Source: Colias croceus
Lineage: Eukaryota; Arthropoda; Insecta; Lepidoptera; Pieridae
DNA: 64,000 nucleotides
Assembly: GCF_905220415.1 (NCBI RefSeq)
Contig: NC_059546.1
Location: 2,418,001 to 2,482,000 of the forward strand
Direction of reading: 5' to 3'
Part shown: positions 43,461 through 54,371 of the stretch, in pieces
Layout of the letters: each line of letters begins with the position of its first letter
How positions within the stretch are numbered: position 1 is the first letter of the stretch
The notes under the pieces: generated by a model
The model's input: the letters and a program-made list of their open reading frames with translations, nothing else
The model's database searches: none
What the model was told of the DNA's origin: nothing
Program-made: the position numbers and the translations under genes

Positions 43461-43729
43461 TTAAACATAAATTCTATTGGCCAGGCCAACTAGAGGCCCG
43501 TCTACTCTGTGTCCAGGGCCCCCAGCAGGGTGAATACCGCCCTGGTGATTATGATTATTATTCAATGAAATTATTTCATTTTCATACGTGTGCAAGTTCG
43601 CTTTACATCCTTGCTTGAACTGTCGACAGTACCATCTGGATTTCAAGCCGTAACTTCTGTGTTTGTAGAAGGTAAACCCGTTCATGTATAATATCTTTGC
43701 GCCTCTTTCTGATTGCATGTACCGCGGCC
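43461..43729 (-). CDS. mod(mdg4): FLYWCH alternative 3'-terminal exon with repeat-derived tail
   Basis: Acceptor AATTACATCCAG; GG completes the codon, then 88 codons, the longest in the array. Finger: SERGAKILYMNGFTFYK, SRWYCRQFKQGCKANLHT, NHNHQGG. The C-terminal ~27 residues (Pro/Gly-rich, ...PAGGPGHRVDGPLVG) come from the CCAGGGCCC/GAGGCCCGTCTACTC repeat also present near 42880-42975, so the tail looks like an exonised transposon end. Confidence 0.86.
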
Positions 43730-44184
43730 CTGGATGTAATTTGTTTGTTAATTAAGTTTCTAATTGGTATAGTTACATACATTTTTAAATAAAAAGTTGA
43801 TTTTTATAATATTATAATTTTATACAATTTGTTATTACATATTTTATAAAGATGGAAAAGATTACATAAATTTACATCCTCAGGAACTTACTTTAGGTAT
43901 TTATTTCCTAATTAAACATAAAAATACGTTTGCTCTAGTATCATGTAATAATGATTAATATGTTATGTGATTAAATAATTTGACTTCCCAATATTAGGTA
44001 CTATTAATAATTATTAGTCAATAATTTTGTCTGATCAATACATACGTGAACAACAGGGACAGCATGAGATTGAAACTTATCTAATTTTAAATGTTGATAA
44101 ATATAAATGTCAATAGCGTTTCTAAAGTTCCATTTATTTAATTTTATTTCGCAAGCAAATTTAAAGATTTTTAGATGTTTCTTG

Positions 44185-44330
44185 TTTCTCTCAATTTACT
44201 CTCTTTTTGTTGTCAGTATTTTGAAAATTCTTGTTTTGATAATGACATATCCCGTTTTTTCCTGCATTGACATGCAGCGCCATTTCTTATCACTTAACAT
44301 TTTCGTTTTTTTTTTAATTGAAACATAAAT
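44185..44330 (-). pseudogene. Probable half FLYWCH exon
   Basis: The - strand frame reads SDKKWRCMSMQEKTG then YVIIKT, the usual sequence around the first Cys, but lacks the second Cys, the H-x-H and the N-terminal strands. A MITE copy starts about 35 bp upstream (44365). Identification rests on the short W-R-C context only. Confidence 0.45.
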
Positions 44331-44364
44331 TAATTAAAAAAAAATTTTTATTTATTTAAAAAAT

Positions 44365-44490
44365 TTTACTCTCAACATGTCGCATTATGGATATACCGTC
44401 ACATCATGGGGTAAAGCGACGATTTTGTATCTTTGAATCTTGCCAAAGAAGTTTCACTTCTGACACGTGTGTTCGGCACAGTCGCTCTTT
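44365..44490 (-). mobile_element. MITE (GTGTGCCGAGCAC family), inverted copy
   Basis: TTTACTCTCAAC at the left and CACTTCTGACACGTGTGTTCG...GCTCTTT at the right, the reverse of 11693-11804. Confidence 0.68.
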
Positions 44491-44499
44491 TTTCTTTTG

Positions 44500-45367
44500 A
44501 TCGTTACGTTTTCTCATATTTAATTGGTAGGGGGCCTATCTAATTGAACCGCTTTTTAATCTGCCATGGCTTTGCCTCGATTTTGTTGTATTATTTCCTC
44601 TCTCGTTGGTTTTCTGTTTTGCTTTGGGAGATCGATGTCTGAAATTATCCATATGTCATATCAATATGTCCATAAGTAGCCAAATATATGTATGTAAAAT
44701 ATACAACAGAGATTTGGTGGTAATAGTGTGTCATAAATATAATGTTAAGATAAGAGGTGTAATATTAAATTTACATTTATAATTATACAGGAAAAGGTTC
44801 AATATCAATTAATAAGAAAAATCCACTGAATTAAAAAAACAAAACCGTCACTTACCTATAAACTCAGTATCTCCTAAATACTTGAGAGGATCTGAAACAA
44901 AAAACAATAATTGCAGGTACCAATTTTAAAATCTTCATAAAACTATAGTGCCATTACCAAGTGAAAAGTAAAATAAACTGATTATATTTAAATTTTCGGG
45001 TAACTAAATAAAACAAATCTATTGAAAACGCCCTTCATATAATATTACATGGTAATTTCCTCGGTGAATTCTAAAGCCCACGTATTTTATTTATTTATTT
45101 ATTAGACCCACATTACAGTCAGTTACAAATACAAGATAGATCTTACACTAAGTTACACCAATTCATGCCATTCATTTTAAAGAAGAGCCAGTAAATTTCG
45201 GACCAAATACCATAATCTTAAAATTAACCTTAATCTAAAAATTCTTGATTTGACTTAAATAAGAAATAAGTTAAACTGAATTAATTAATTAAAATGTTAA
45301 TTGTAATGTAATTAATAAAAAATTACAATTGTAATTATTTTACAAAATTTCTAAAACATCAAACAAT
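44500..45367. other. AT-rich gap without a gene
   Basis: Nothing supportable; a short TATTTATTTATTTATTAG tract near 45090. Confidence 0.6.
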
Positions 45368-45609
45368 TTATGTTTCTTCCGTTTTACACATTAATTTATA
45401 CATTTTCGGAACGTAATTCTTAGGGAAATGTGTATGTTGGCCAGACATGGCCATGACTTGGTCGTTTACAGTGACGACGGAAGCGTTGCAGCCACGCCAT
45501 TGGTGCGTGGAACAGCGCCATCTTGTTTTTCCCACCCGCTTTATTCCGTAGTACGTGTAGTCACAGAGCTTTAGCAGACGCGTACCGGTCCTCGATCTTA
45601 CGAATTGTA
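45368..45609 (-). CDS. mod(mdg4): FLYWCH alternative 3'-terminal exon
   Basis: Acceptor TTTACTTTCAG; TA completes the codon, then 79 codons to TAA. Finger: QFVRSRTGTRLLKLCDYTYY, RWRCSTHQWRGCNASVVT, GQHTHFP, and a basic tail (KNYVPKMYKLMCK). The usual GYxY glycine is Asp after an extra Cys (LCDYTYY). Closest paralog is 19452, 26 kb away. Confidence 0.87.
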
Positions 45610-45611
45610 CT

Positions 45612-46190
45612 GAAAGTAAACTTGAAATTAGATATGGTTCTTATTCTGCGTAAGTAAATAGTAATCTTTGGTAATTATTGTAAATGTAGACTGTCTGTCT
45701 GTTACCCTTTTTGACCAGAATGGTTGAAATATGTTTATATTTTGAAACAGTGATAACGACTGCAAGAATAAATAACGAAAATAATAAATAAAAAGGATAA
45801 ATAAACGAGTAAATAACAACAAAAATGTTTTTTTTTAATCTCACTATTCACAGGTAATTACGCATATTATTTACGCATAAATTTTAAAGTATCTAGGTAT
45901 TATAACGCATTAGAAAGTAGGACAGTATAAGATGCAAAAAATTCTATAAATATGAAGTATTACAAGTACATACATACCTATCACGTTATATTTTAAGGTA
46001 AAAATACAGTTGTGTAAACTACATACGATAATAATATACTTTTAGTATATCAAAAGAAATACATTTTTTTTTACACACAACAGCAAATTTAAAAAAAATT
46101 GAATTCTCACTTCATTGAACACAAACATTAATATACTCAGTAATGAACTTATCTTGTTTTTCTGAATAATTATAAGGATTTATAAAATAA
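45612..46190. other. AT-rich gap without a gene
   Basis: Overlapping 64- and 67-codon ORFs here are low-complexity Phe/Leu/Ile translations of AT-rich DNA. Confidence 0.6.
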
Positions 46191-46350
46191 ATTACATCAT
46201 GAGTTTGGTAGACGGAGTGGAGTTGGACGAAAAAACAATGCTTATCCAGGATATTATATTAGTAAGGCCATTTGTCATTTCTCCCGGTAGTTGTATCGCT
46301 AGACGGCGTTGTTGTATACGCAACATAACCCAACGAAATCGAGATGGTAA

Positions 46351-47201
46351 TAGCTGGGTCCACACCGGACGATCCACCGCGATCCAATCGCGCGCGGCAG
46401 GCGCGCGATCCAAAGATGCGGGCGGTGTGGTCGTGCCGCGCGCGATCCATGCACGCGTTTTGCCGCGCGCGATCCCTACCTCGTGCGATCCGTCAGCGGG
46501 CGGTTTTTGTACCCGCTTCAAAGGTGCCTCAGTTGCGTGATGCGCGTGGTGTGGACGGTTGTGTTTTGGTTCGCGCGATCCACCTCACCTCAGAAAGTCA
46601 TGGATATCTCGGAAAGTCGCCGTCTGATACCGTTGTACAAAAAATTTCCATGTTTATGGGATCCCAAGGATTCGAATTACACAAATAGAGGTGTCAGGGA
46701 TGATGCATGGCGTCATATTTCTTGCGAAATGGGGAAGTCGGTCGAAAATCCGAAGAAAATATAATTTGTATCATTCTTTCTTAGCTTGTTATCCAATAAT
46801 GAACACAATATCTCAAATTGATTAGCATTCATTCTTGCAAAATTGTGTTCCACTTCATCTGAAACTAACTCTGTGTACAGCTGAGTCCCAGATTCCAATC
46901 GATTTTTGTAAAGTTGTTTCACCCGAATCCGTCGATTTCTTTTTTTTGATTTTTTTCGCAAACATTTCAGTATAATAAAAGTTACTGCTGCAACGGCAAG
47001 ACGCCGCCGTTGTACGTGTGACTCCATATCGTACAAGAGTTAGACTGGCTGAATCACGGATCGCCTTAGGATCACTTGGAGCGCATATTTTGGATCGCAA
47101 GTTTTTAAAGTGGATCGGCCTAACATGATCCACGATCCATGCTCCGCGATCCTGGATCGCGGATCGCGGGATCACTGGATCGTCCGGTGTGGACCCAGCT
47201 A
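46351..47201. mobile_element. Deleted PIF/Harbinger derivative with perfect 26-bp ends
   Basis: TAGCTGGGTCCACACCGGAC (26 bp) at 46351 is matched exactly inverted at 47201. GC-rich GCGATCC repeats lie inside both ends. From about 46600 the + strand encodes the first half of a MADF domain (LYKKFPCLWDPKDSNY, GVRDDAWRHI); from 47030 the - strand encodes a transposase N-terminus (DEVEHNFARMNANQFEIL). Both are cut where they meet near 46760, so the middle of a two-gene element is gone. Confidence 0.8.
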
Positions 47202-47205
47202 TATA

Positions 47206-47397
47206 TCCATACTAATATTATAAATGCGAAAGTAACTCTGTCTGTCTGTCTTTTTCTCAATCACGCCTAAACTACTGAACCGATTTGCATGAAATTTGGT
47301 ATGGAGATATTTTGATACCCGAGAAAGGACATAGGCTACCTTTTATTGCGAAATATGTACCACGGGTGAAGCCGGGGCGGACCACTAGTTTATTATA
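47206..47397 (-). repeat. Dispersed CTTTCC...TTAGTATGGAT repeat, inverted
   Basis: ATCCATACTAATATTATAAATG on the left, GGCGGACCACTAGT on the right. Confidence 0.72.
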
Positions 47398-47439
47398 TAA
47401 TTATAAACCCAACCGAAACTATACTATTATACTCCAAGT

Positions 47440-47708
47440 CAGGGGTTCCCAATCTTTTTCAGCTCGCGGTACAGTTTCATGTTAAAGTTTTTTGTCACGG
47501 CGCCCTACCCACCCAACCTAGCTATTAGAAAAGAAAACAGGCGATATAGGTACATACAATACAAGAATAGAAAATTAGGTTTGGCAGAGAAGAACAAAAA
47601 TTGAAAATATTAACTCAATTTCTTTATTGTAAACGAATTTTAAATCTTGTATATCATTTTATGACGCTATGATATAGGGCGCCGCGGTGCACAGTTTGGG
47701 AACCCCTG
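47440..47708. mobile_element. hAT-type MITE on a FLYWCH stop codon
   Basis: Ends CAGGGGTTCCCAA and TTGGGAACCCCTG are inverted, the typical hAT terminus. Flanking 8-mers CTCCAAGT (47432-47439) and CTCTAAGA (47709-47716) fit an 8-bp target duplication with two mismatches. The right-hand 8-mer contains the stop codon of the - strand exon at 47711. Confidence 0.85.
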
Positions 47709-47710
47709 CT

Positions 47711-47964
47711 CTAAGAAGTAAAGAACCAAGGCAGTGTATCAGTATAAGGGATCATTTTATCGAACTTCGGCGGGTGATTATGATTCTCGTTCCTCTCTAC
47801 AATCGTTCCCTCTGTAATCAGTAGCACTCCAGGGCATCTATTCACCTGATGGGTGGAACAGACCCAGCGATTCCTCTTTCTGAACTCTGATGCACTCTTT
47901 AGGGAGTACGTATAACCGTTGAGTCTGAGGAGGGCCTTCCCTCTCTGCGACTTGACGAATTCCA
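47711..47964 (-). CDS. mod(mdg4): FLYWCH alternative 3'-terminal exon
   Basis: Acceptor ACGATTTTTACAG; TG then 83 codons to TAG. Finger: EFVKSQRGKALLRLNGYTYS, NRWVCSTHQVNRCPGVLLIT, ENHNHPP, tail ending LPWFFTS. Pro-Gly follows the second Cys in place of the usual Ala. The hAT MITE begins two bases after the stop codon, so the 3' UTR is transposon DNA. Confidence 0.88.
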
Positions 47965-48228
47965 CTGTAAAAATCGTATATCTAAGAATCTACATATTAT
48001 GAAGACTAAAACATTAAATGTTGTGGAATTAAAAATGATTAAAAGGTTTTTTTAACAATAATTTCATTTTAATAACCATTGAGATACCTATTAATTTTAG
48101 AAAGTTAAACCTATTTTAAATTCATATTTTCTAATTAAAACAAATGTATTACAATTATATAAATTATATAAATACTAAAATAAGTTAAAGCTTAACTAGC
48201 AGTGATAAATAATTAAATATTTAATAGC

Positions 48229-48395
48229 CGGGGCAAATATTTGTGTGTTGAATAAAGATGTTTGCTCTGTCTCTGGGTGTTAATTATCTATATAAGTATT
48301 TATTTAAAATTATATATGTATGTTTATCAGCCATCTGGTTTCCATAACACAAGCGAAAGCGTGTGAAAATTGTCCCGAAATATTTATTTATTTAT
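48229..48395 (+). mobile_element. SINE tail fragment
   Basis: GGGGCAAATATTTGTGTG, then CAGCCATCTGGTTTCC, then GTGTGAAAATTGTCCCGAAA: the 3' part of the SINE at 13976, tRNA head missing. Confidence 0.7.
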
Positions 48396-48792
48396 TATTT
48401 ATGTAACTAATATTTGGAATTACTTTTAATTGTAGATAATTATTTACGAAACGTGCATATAATGAGACATTCGTAAGAGTCGAAGTGGACGCTATTTTAT
48501 TGTAGTATGTGTTTATGTTAATCCATTTGATCATAAATGTGGTTTTTTTCTGTATTTTATAGTTGTCTGGAAGTAAGCGCCTTCAAGCATATGCTGGAAG
48601 AGAAATGATATAATTCGAACAGATTTTAATCGGCTCGATTCCAATGGCCGAATGCAGTTTTTTTTATCTAATGGAATGTTTATTTTGAGTAGGATTTTTA
48701 TCTACGGTAAAAAAGTACTTCCTCTCCAGGCAAATATTTGTGTGATCAATGTGTTTGATCTGTGTCTGGGTGTTAATTATCTATGTAAGTAT

Positions 48793-49250
48793 TTATTTAA
48801 AACTAGCTTCCGCCCGCGACTCCGTCCGCGCGGATGTCGGTCTTCGCGTGGATGGTTTATTTCTCCATTTTGAGTAACTCTGACAATGACATCTTATAAA
48901 TATCTATTGGACCCAAATACGGCTAGGCCTACAATAATACGCAACGTGTGTTCGCGGTTCTACAGAACAACGTCTATGGATAAAACTGAAAAATTAAGAT
49001 TAATTTTTTTCTACGTATTTTTCCAGGATAAAAAGTATCCTATTTTACGCCCAGGATAAGAAGGTATCATTATACCAAGTTTCATCGAAATCGAACCGTT
49101 AGTTTTCACGTGATGCCTTCACATACAGACAGACAGACAAAAATTTTTTTAATCACATATTTGGGTTTGGTATCGATCCAGTAACACCCCCTGCTATTTA
49201 TTTTTTCAATATTTTCAATGTACAGAATTGACCCTTCTACAGATTTATTA
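48793..49250 (+). repeat. ~455-bp dispersed repeat (CTAGCTTCCGCCCGCG)
   Basis: ACTAGCTTCCGCCCGCGACT, then AGTTTCATCGAAATCGAACC, then GATCCAGTAACACCCCCTGC and AATTGACCCTTCTACAGATT. An inverted copy is at 62755-63258. It ends just before the TIR element at 49263. Confidence 0.8.
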
Positions 49251-49262
49251 TAATATGTATAT

Positions 49263-52200
49263 ATCGCACGCTGAGAATGAAAGTGACCTAAAACGAAATT
49301 CTTGTTTTTTGGGAATCATCAAAAAAGTGTTCGTAATTTACAGAACTATTTACAAATCATGTCATAATTTGTTCGCATGCAAAGTTATATAGGATATTAA
49401 AGTCTGATATCATTTTAGAGGATATTGTCCAAACATACAACCCATAAAAAATAAATAAAATTAAATTAAAATATTTTTTATCTTTTTTTAAAAATTACCA
49501 TTAGATATTGCGTCACTTTAGTACTGAAAACTTGTAAATCGTCTTTGACTAGTTTGGGAATGAGTCACTTTAGTATTTTTTTACTATGCATGCATTTGGA
49601 CGTAACCTGAATTATGTCAACTTAGTATTAAAATATTAATGAGAAGTAGTCTAATGAAACCAAATGTTAACTAAGAAATTATAATATTTATTGTTTGTTT
49701 CAAGACTTATTTTTACTATTTACTTAATACGTATGGGGCAAAAAACTCTAATATTGGTATTATTAGTTTAGTTTTTTTTTGTTTTTTTGTTTAATTTAAT
49801 TGAAGTACTAAGTCAAATTCTTCTAACAGCTGCGAGTGAAGATCTAGGTAATGAGATACGTTGCAGCAACAAGTGGTTTTACGACGAATGCCAAAAGGTT
49901 ACTAACGAAAAGAATGAAGCATACCTATCGTTACAGTAGACCTACACTTGCAGACGAGAGAGAGCATAAAGCGCGACGAAGGAAAAAAAAATAACTACAT
50001 AAGAGAGAGAAGAAGAAATGTTTTGATGTCAACCAGCTTGAAGAGATTGCAAAAAGTTACTCAAGGAAGGACTCGAGAAACTTAGCTCTATCCAAACTAA
50101 TAGAGGTAGGAAAGATTTCAAACCTAGAACCTCAGCTTGTAAAAGTAAAGATGGCGAGCTACCTCCATACAAAATTATACTAACATCCCAGATATCTCTC
50201 TGCCTACAAATAGACCAAGTTAAATTGGCCATTAGGAAACTCAAAAATCATAAGCCACCAGGAACTGATAACATCTCTGTGGAATTGCTAAAATATGCTG
50301 AAACTTGCTTTAAGGAGAAATTTTACGAGCTGATAGTCCAGGTGTGGAAGTCTGAAACGACGCCCTGTTAAGTTATGGGTTTTAATGATAACAACGATTA
50401 TTTAGCACAATTTTCTTTATTCTTTCTAAAAGGACATTGCTTTACACATTGCATAGGTACAAGAACCACAGACTAAGTACAGGGTTGCCACAGTGACATA
50501 AGAAAAATTAAAGTTAAATTTTTCTAATATAATCTAATACGCCCGATGAGAGGAACACCGCTGTAATATACAGCGGCGTGTACTGCACAAGAAAGGTGAA
50601 ATATTTGATTGCAGAATTATCACGGTTTATCTCTTTTAAACACGGCATATAAAATCTTCGCTTATGTCCTTTTCAATAGAATATCTCCATACACAGAAGA
50701 CAAACTAGGCGACTACCAGTGCGCTTGGGGCCCTAACCGGTCGACTACTGATCAGATTTTCGCCTTGCGACAGATTCTTGAAAAAAACACTTGTGTTCAA
50801 TGTCATATTATTTTCGTGGATTTCAAGGCTGCATACAACAATGTTCACCGAAATTTCCTGTACCAAGCGTTGACTGAGATCGGCATTCCACCACAATTGG
50901 TGTTACTTACAGCAATGATGTTAAAAAAAATAACAAAGCGTCGTTCGGATCCATTCAGTATCTTGGAACCTTTTAGGGCAATGGAAGGCCTTAGGCAGGG
51001 TGATGCGCTCTCCAGCCTTCTGATTAACATAGCCTTAGAAAAATGCATCCGAGATTCCAGAAATTGAGACATCGGGCACTATTTTTCGAATAGATACAAA
51101 TACTGGGATACGCGGATGACATAGACCTGGATCGCGAGGACGCTACCAGCAGTGATCCTCTACTGCTGTTAACGCATATCTTGCTATAGAACGAACTGCC
51201 CAAAAGCCCGGTCTACAAGTCAACACTGCCAAAACAGAATACCTGAAAGCTACTTACGAAACTTGGAGGATATTGTCATCGGCGACAAGGCATTCGAGGC
51301 TGTACGTGACTTTGTGTACCTGGCATAATTAATAACAAACCAGAACGAAATATCTGCAGAAATATGTAAACGAATTATGGCTGCTTCGGCCTTCTAAGAT
51401 ATTTTCGTTCGAAACTGCTATCCCGAAACATAAAGGTACTGCTATAAAAGACCCTACTAAGAACATACGGGTCCGAAAGTTGGGTCCTGAGCAAAAAATG
51501 AGGATTGCCTGCTGGTGTTCGAGCGAAAAATCCTTAGACGGATTTTCGGTGCTGTGCTGGAAAATAGACATTGGAGAACGCGGTATAACCATGAGCTTTA
51601 TGAAATGTACGAGGAGCCGAATGTCATAAAGACCATAAAACTAAGCCGTTTACGCTGGGCCGGACACGAGGCACGTATGGACGACAACAAGGCACCTCTG
51701 CGTCTTCTCTATGGAAAACCAGATGGGCCGAAACTCCGATGGTTGGATGGGATCGAACGATTGGTGTGAAAAGCTGGAGAACTCAGACAAAGGACCGAGA
51801 GATCTGGAAGAAAATACTGGACCAGGCCAAGGCCCACTAGCAGCTGTAGAGCCTCAGATGATGATGATCACTCAGCGAGGAATCTCTTGTATTTCATGAT
51901 AACTTTTTGGGTATGAATTTTGCGTTTTCTTTTTCATTTTCTTGAACCATTTGTAATATAAAATCATCTTTAATCTCTTCATATAATGACCTAAACATAA
52001 ATATTTAAACAAATTATTATTGAAACAACGACATAAACTTTAATACGCCATAAAATTAACTTATCAAAATATTATTAAAACGGCCTAATTATACATAATA
52101 CACTTACACAAAGAAAGCATTTAATAAAGTACAGGCATAACGTGAAATATGTCGTTACCTTTAGAATAGTTGATAATACAAAAATGACATAATATGATTT

Positions 52201-52577
52201 AAGTCACAATTCAAAAACTGCATTTTAGTAAGAAGGTGACCTAATACGAAAAACGGTCTTTTTAAGATTAGAACATTGACAAAATATTTACTTACCTTTC
52301 GGTAAAAAAACGCCGCAATCAGGATTGAATCACTTTAAAACTAAGAAATGTAATCACTGTGCCGACATAATACTAAAACGGTCACTATTTTAGCGGAGGG
52401 ACGTATAAAATACGCAAATTATAAAGAGACGCAACATACGTGTTTTTCTCTTTCTAGGTGACATAGGATAGTTTTTGATTTATTAAATGATAGAATACCT
52501 TATTTTGAGTCATTTTATGAGTATAACTCATTTTTGCAAAATTTTGAATTAGGTCACTTTCGTTCTCAGCGTGCGAT
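49263..52577. mobile_element. 3.3-kb TIR element enclosing a LINE fragment
   Basis: ATCGCACGCTGAGAATGAAA(GTGACCTAA) at the left is inverted at the right (TTAGGTCACTTTCGTTCTCAGCGTGCGAT), 29 bp with one mismatch. Identical 8-mers ATGTATAT flank it (49255-49262, 52578-52585), though the site is AT-rich. Internal GTCACTTTAGTA-type words recur near both ends. No transposase is visible; the interior is largely the RTE fragment. Confidence 0.75.
49840..51870 (+). mobile_element. Degenerate RTE-clade LINE fragment
   Basis: In shifting frames: NKWFYDECQKVTNEKNEAY (49875), KLAIRKLKNHKPPGTDNISV (50220), YHGLSLLNTAYKIF and RSTTDQIFALRQIL (50609-51067), VDFKAAYNNVHR, GLRQGDALSS, LGYADDIDL (51100), and the C-terminal ERKILRRIFGAVLENRHW...LSRLRWAGHEARM (51515-51769). 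At about 50366-50590 a TG...CA-bounded insertion of unknown origin, possibly a small solo LTR, splits the RT. 5'-truncated and dead. Confidence 0.85.
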
Positions 52578-52589
52578 ATGTATATTTAT

Positions 52590-52705
52590 TATATATATAT
52601 GTATGTATGTTTATCAGCCATCTGGTTTCCATAACACAAGCGAAAAGCTTAGTGGGATAAGATCGTGCCGTGTGCGAAATTGTCCTTAAATATTTATTTA
52701 TTTAT
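52590..52705 (+). mobile_element. SINE tail fragment
   Basis: TTATCAGCCATCTGGTTTCC, then GGGATAAGATCGTGCCGTGTG, directly right of the TIR element. Confidence 0.65.
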
Positions 52706-52893
52706 AGCTTGTTACCTTTTGCCCAGGTTGCCTGGAAGAGATCACGTCTGAGTGATAGGGCCGCCTAATAAACTATACTGTATTTTTTTGTTTTGTATAA
52801 ATTTAAAAATTAAAAATCTACATTAGCAATAAGTTTCCCATGTATAGTTTTATTAAAGAGTAATAAATAATAAATAATATAAATAAAATACTA

Positions 52894-53111
52894 TTAGGTC
52901 GGGTTGAACCGTGGGTTGAACGGGCCGTGGTTGTGTTCATTGTGCATAGCGACCACTTCGTTTTCCACGGTATACAATGCTGCTTTACAATACTTGTTGC
53001 CTGTACAACACCACCTTTCTTTCCCTGCAGCGCCAGCCTTGGAACGCATGTAGAATGTGTAGTCGCCGATTTTTATGTTGACCTTACCGCGTCGTGACAT
53101 TATCATTACCG
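52894..53111 (-). CDS. mod(mdg4): FLYWCH alternative 3'-terminal exon
   Basis: Acceptor AGTATTACTTACAG; CG completes the codon, then 71 codons to stop. Finger: MSRRGKVNIKIGDYTFYM, ERWCCTGNKYCKAALYT, NEHNHGP. Asp replaces Tyr's neighbour at the turn (GDYTF), and the Cys-Cys spacing is short (CTGNKYC). Confidence 0.88.
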
Positions 53112-53434
53112 CTGTAAGTAATACTTCTTGTATACACATATATATTTGATTTTTTTTGTATTGTTTTTACATTTTATAGGCAAATAAATAAATATTTGTT
53201 TTTAAGATAGGTCAAAAATAAACAAATTGCCCAAAAATCGTTTTATAAATTATATTAGAGGTAACATGATTATAACATTAAAAATTATTTCATTAGGAAA
53301 TGCCAATATTATTCATAGGCATTATAAAATAAATACACTAATTATTAATTATGTAAAATGTGATTAATTCACACTAATTAAAAGAAACGACCTTAGCAAT
53401 TGCACTGTTCCTTGTGAAAAGAATATATACTGAT

Positions 53435-53607
53435 ACTAGCGGTCCGCCCCGGCTTCGCCCGTGGTACATATTCACGTTTTCTCTACATAAGAACCATCCT
53501 CGTACTTCAAGGAATATAATAAAAAAAGAATTATCGAAATCGGTTCAGCCGTTCTCGAGTTATGGAATTACAACGAAAAGTGGCATTGATTTTTATATAT
53601 TAGATTA
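53435..53607 (+). repeat. Dispersed CTAGC-type repeat
   Basis: ACTAGCGGTCCGCCCCGGCT through GAAATCGGTTCAGCCGTTCTC to TTTTTATATATTAGAT. Confidence 0.65.
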
Positions 53608-53805
53608 TAAACAATGTTATTTTTTTTATTTACAGTAACAATTTACATTTCGTATATATACATATTCGAATTTTTTTATTAACTTCTCAATTTTATTAAG
53701 CAAATAGAGTGCATAGGCCACGAAGAATAGGTCTATATCAACATAACAAGTCGATTTATTTAAATACTAATTACAAATGTTTGGTATGTATTAACTTAAT
53801 TTAAA

Positions 53806-54054
53806 AGGGCTCTTCAAATTAGAGCGGTATCTGCTACCGCGTTGGGTAGCGGTATCCCGATGTGTATGCGAGTAATAACTCAGGCCCCGAAACCACAGAC
53901 ACAATAGAAAATCTATTGCGTCTTGGACCGATCGGGTCGCTTGGGGCTCAATGGGTTAAATCTCTTACCTAGTACATTATAGAGACTGTAATCGCGTACC
54001 GGTATACTGATACCTCCGGCTGTAGCAGATACCGCTCTGTTTTGAATAGGCCTT
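53806..54054. mobile_element. Foldback MITE (AGAGCGGTATCC family), copy 4 with nested insert
   Basis: AGAGCGGTATCTGCTACCGC and GTAGCAGATACCGCTCTG ends as in the triplicated copies, split by an ~82-bp foldback at 53876-53957. Confidence 0.75.
53876..53957. mobile_element. 82-bp foldback MITE
   Basis: AACTCAGGCCCCGAAACCAC, a CAATAGAAAATCTATTG hairpin, GATCGGGTCGCTTGGGGCTC and AATGGGTT. The reverse-oriented copy at 54535-54618 is nearly identical. Confidence 0.8.
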
Positions 54055-54138
54055 AACAGTAAGCTCAAAGATCTTATAAACAGACAGAGGCGAAAAACTA
54101 CTTTGTTTCCTATGTACTATTCCTACGATGTTACGATT

Positions 54139-54335
54139 CTAGCCATGGTTATGTTCCCCCTTGATGTTCTCTATATCGTAGTTAAACATTTTGATCCTGA
54201 CTTTACATCCCAGTTTCTTACGCTTCGAACAATACCAGATACTTTTGCCAAAATCATTGCAATAACTCCTCGAAAATGTATTTTTACCAATTCGTATAGC
54301 GCAGCCTTTTCCACCGCGCAACACGAACTTGAAAC
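54139..54335 (-). CDS. mod(mdg4): FLYWCH alternative 3'-terminal exon, IWYCSKR group
   Basis: Acceptor TTATTATTTTCAG; GT completes the codon, then 64 codons to stop. Finger: FKFVLRGGKGCAIRIGKNTF, SIWYCSKRKKLGCKVRIKM, GEHNHG. Asn replaces Tyr at the turn (GKNTF). Pairs with 55919. Confidence 0.88.
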
Positions 54336-54371
54336 CTGAAAATAATAAAAATGAAATTAACAATGTAAAGA

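Noticed and set aside
46192..46764. Overlapping 90-114-codon ORFs on both strands
   Set aside because: They are produced by the GC-rich GCGATCC repeats at the end of the Harbinger derivative; only the short MADF part is real coding relic.
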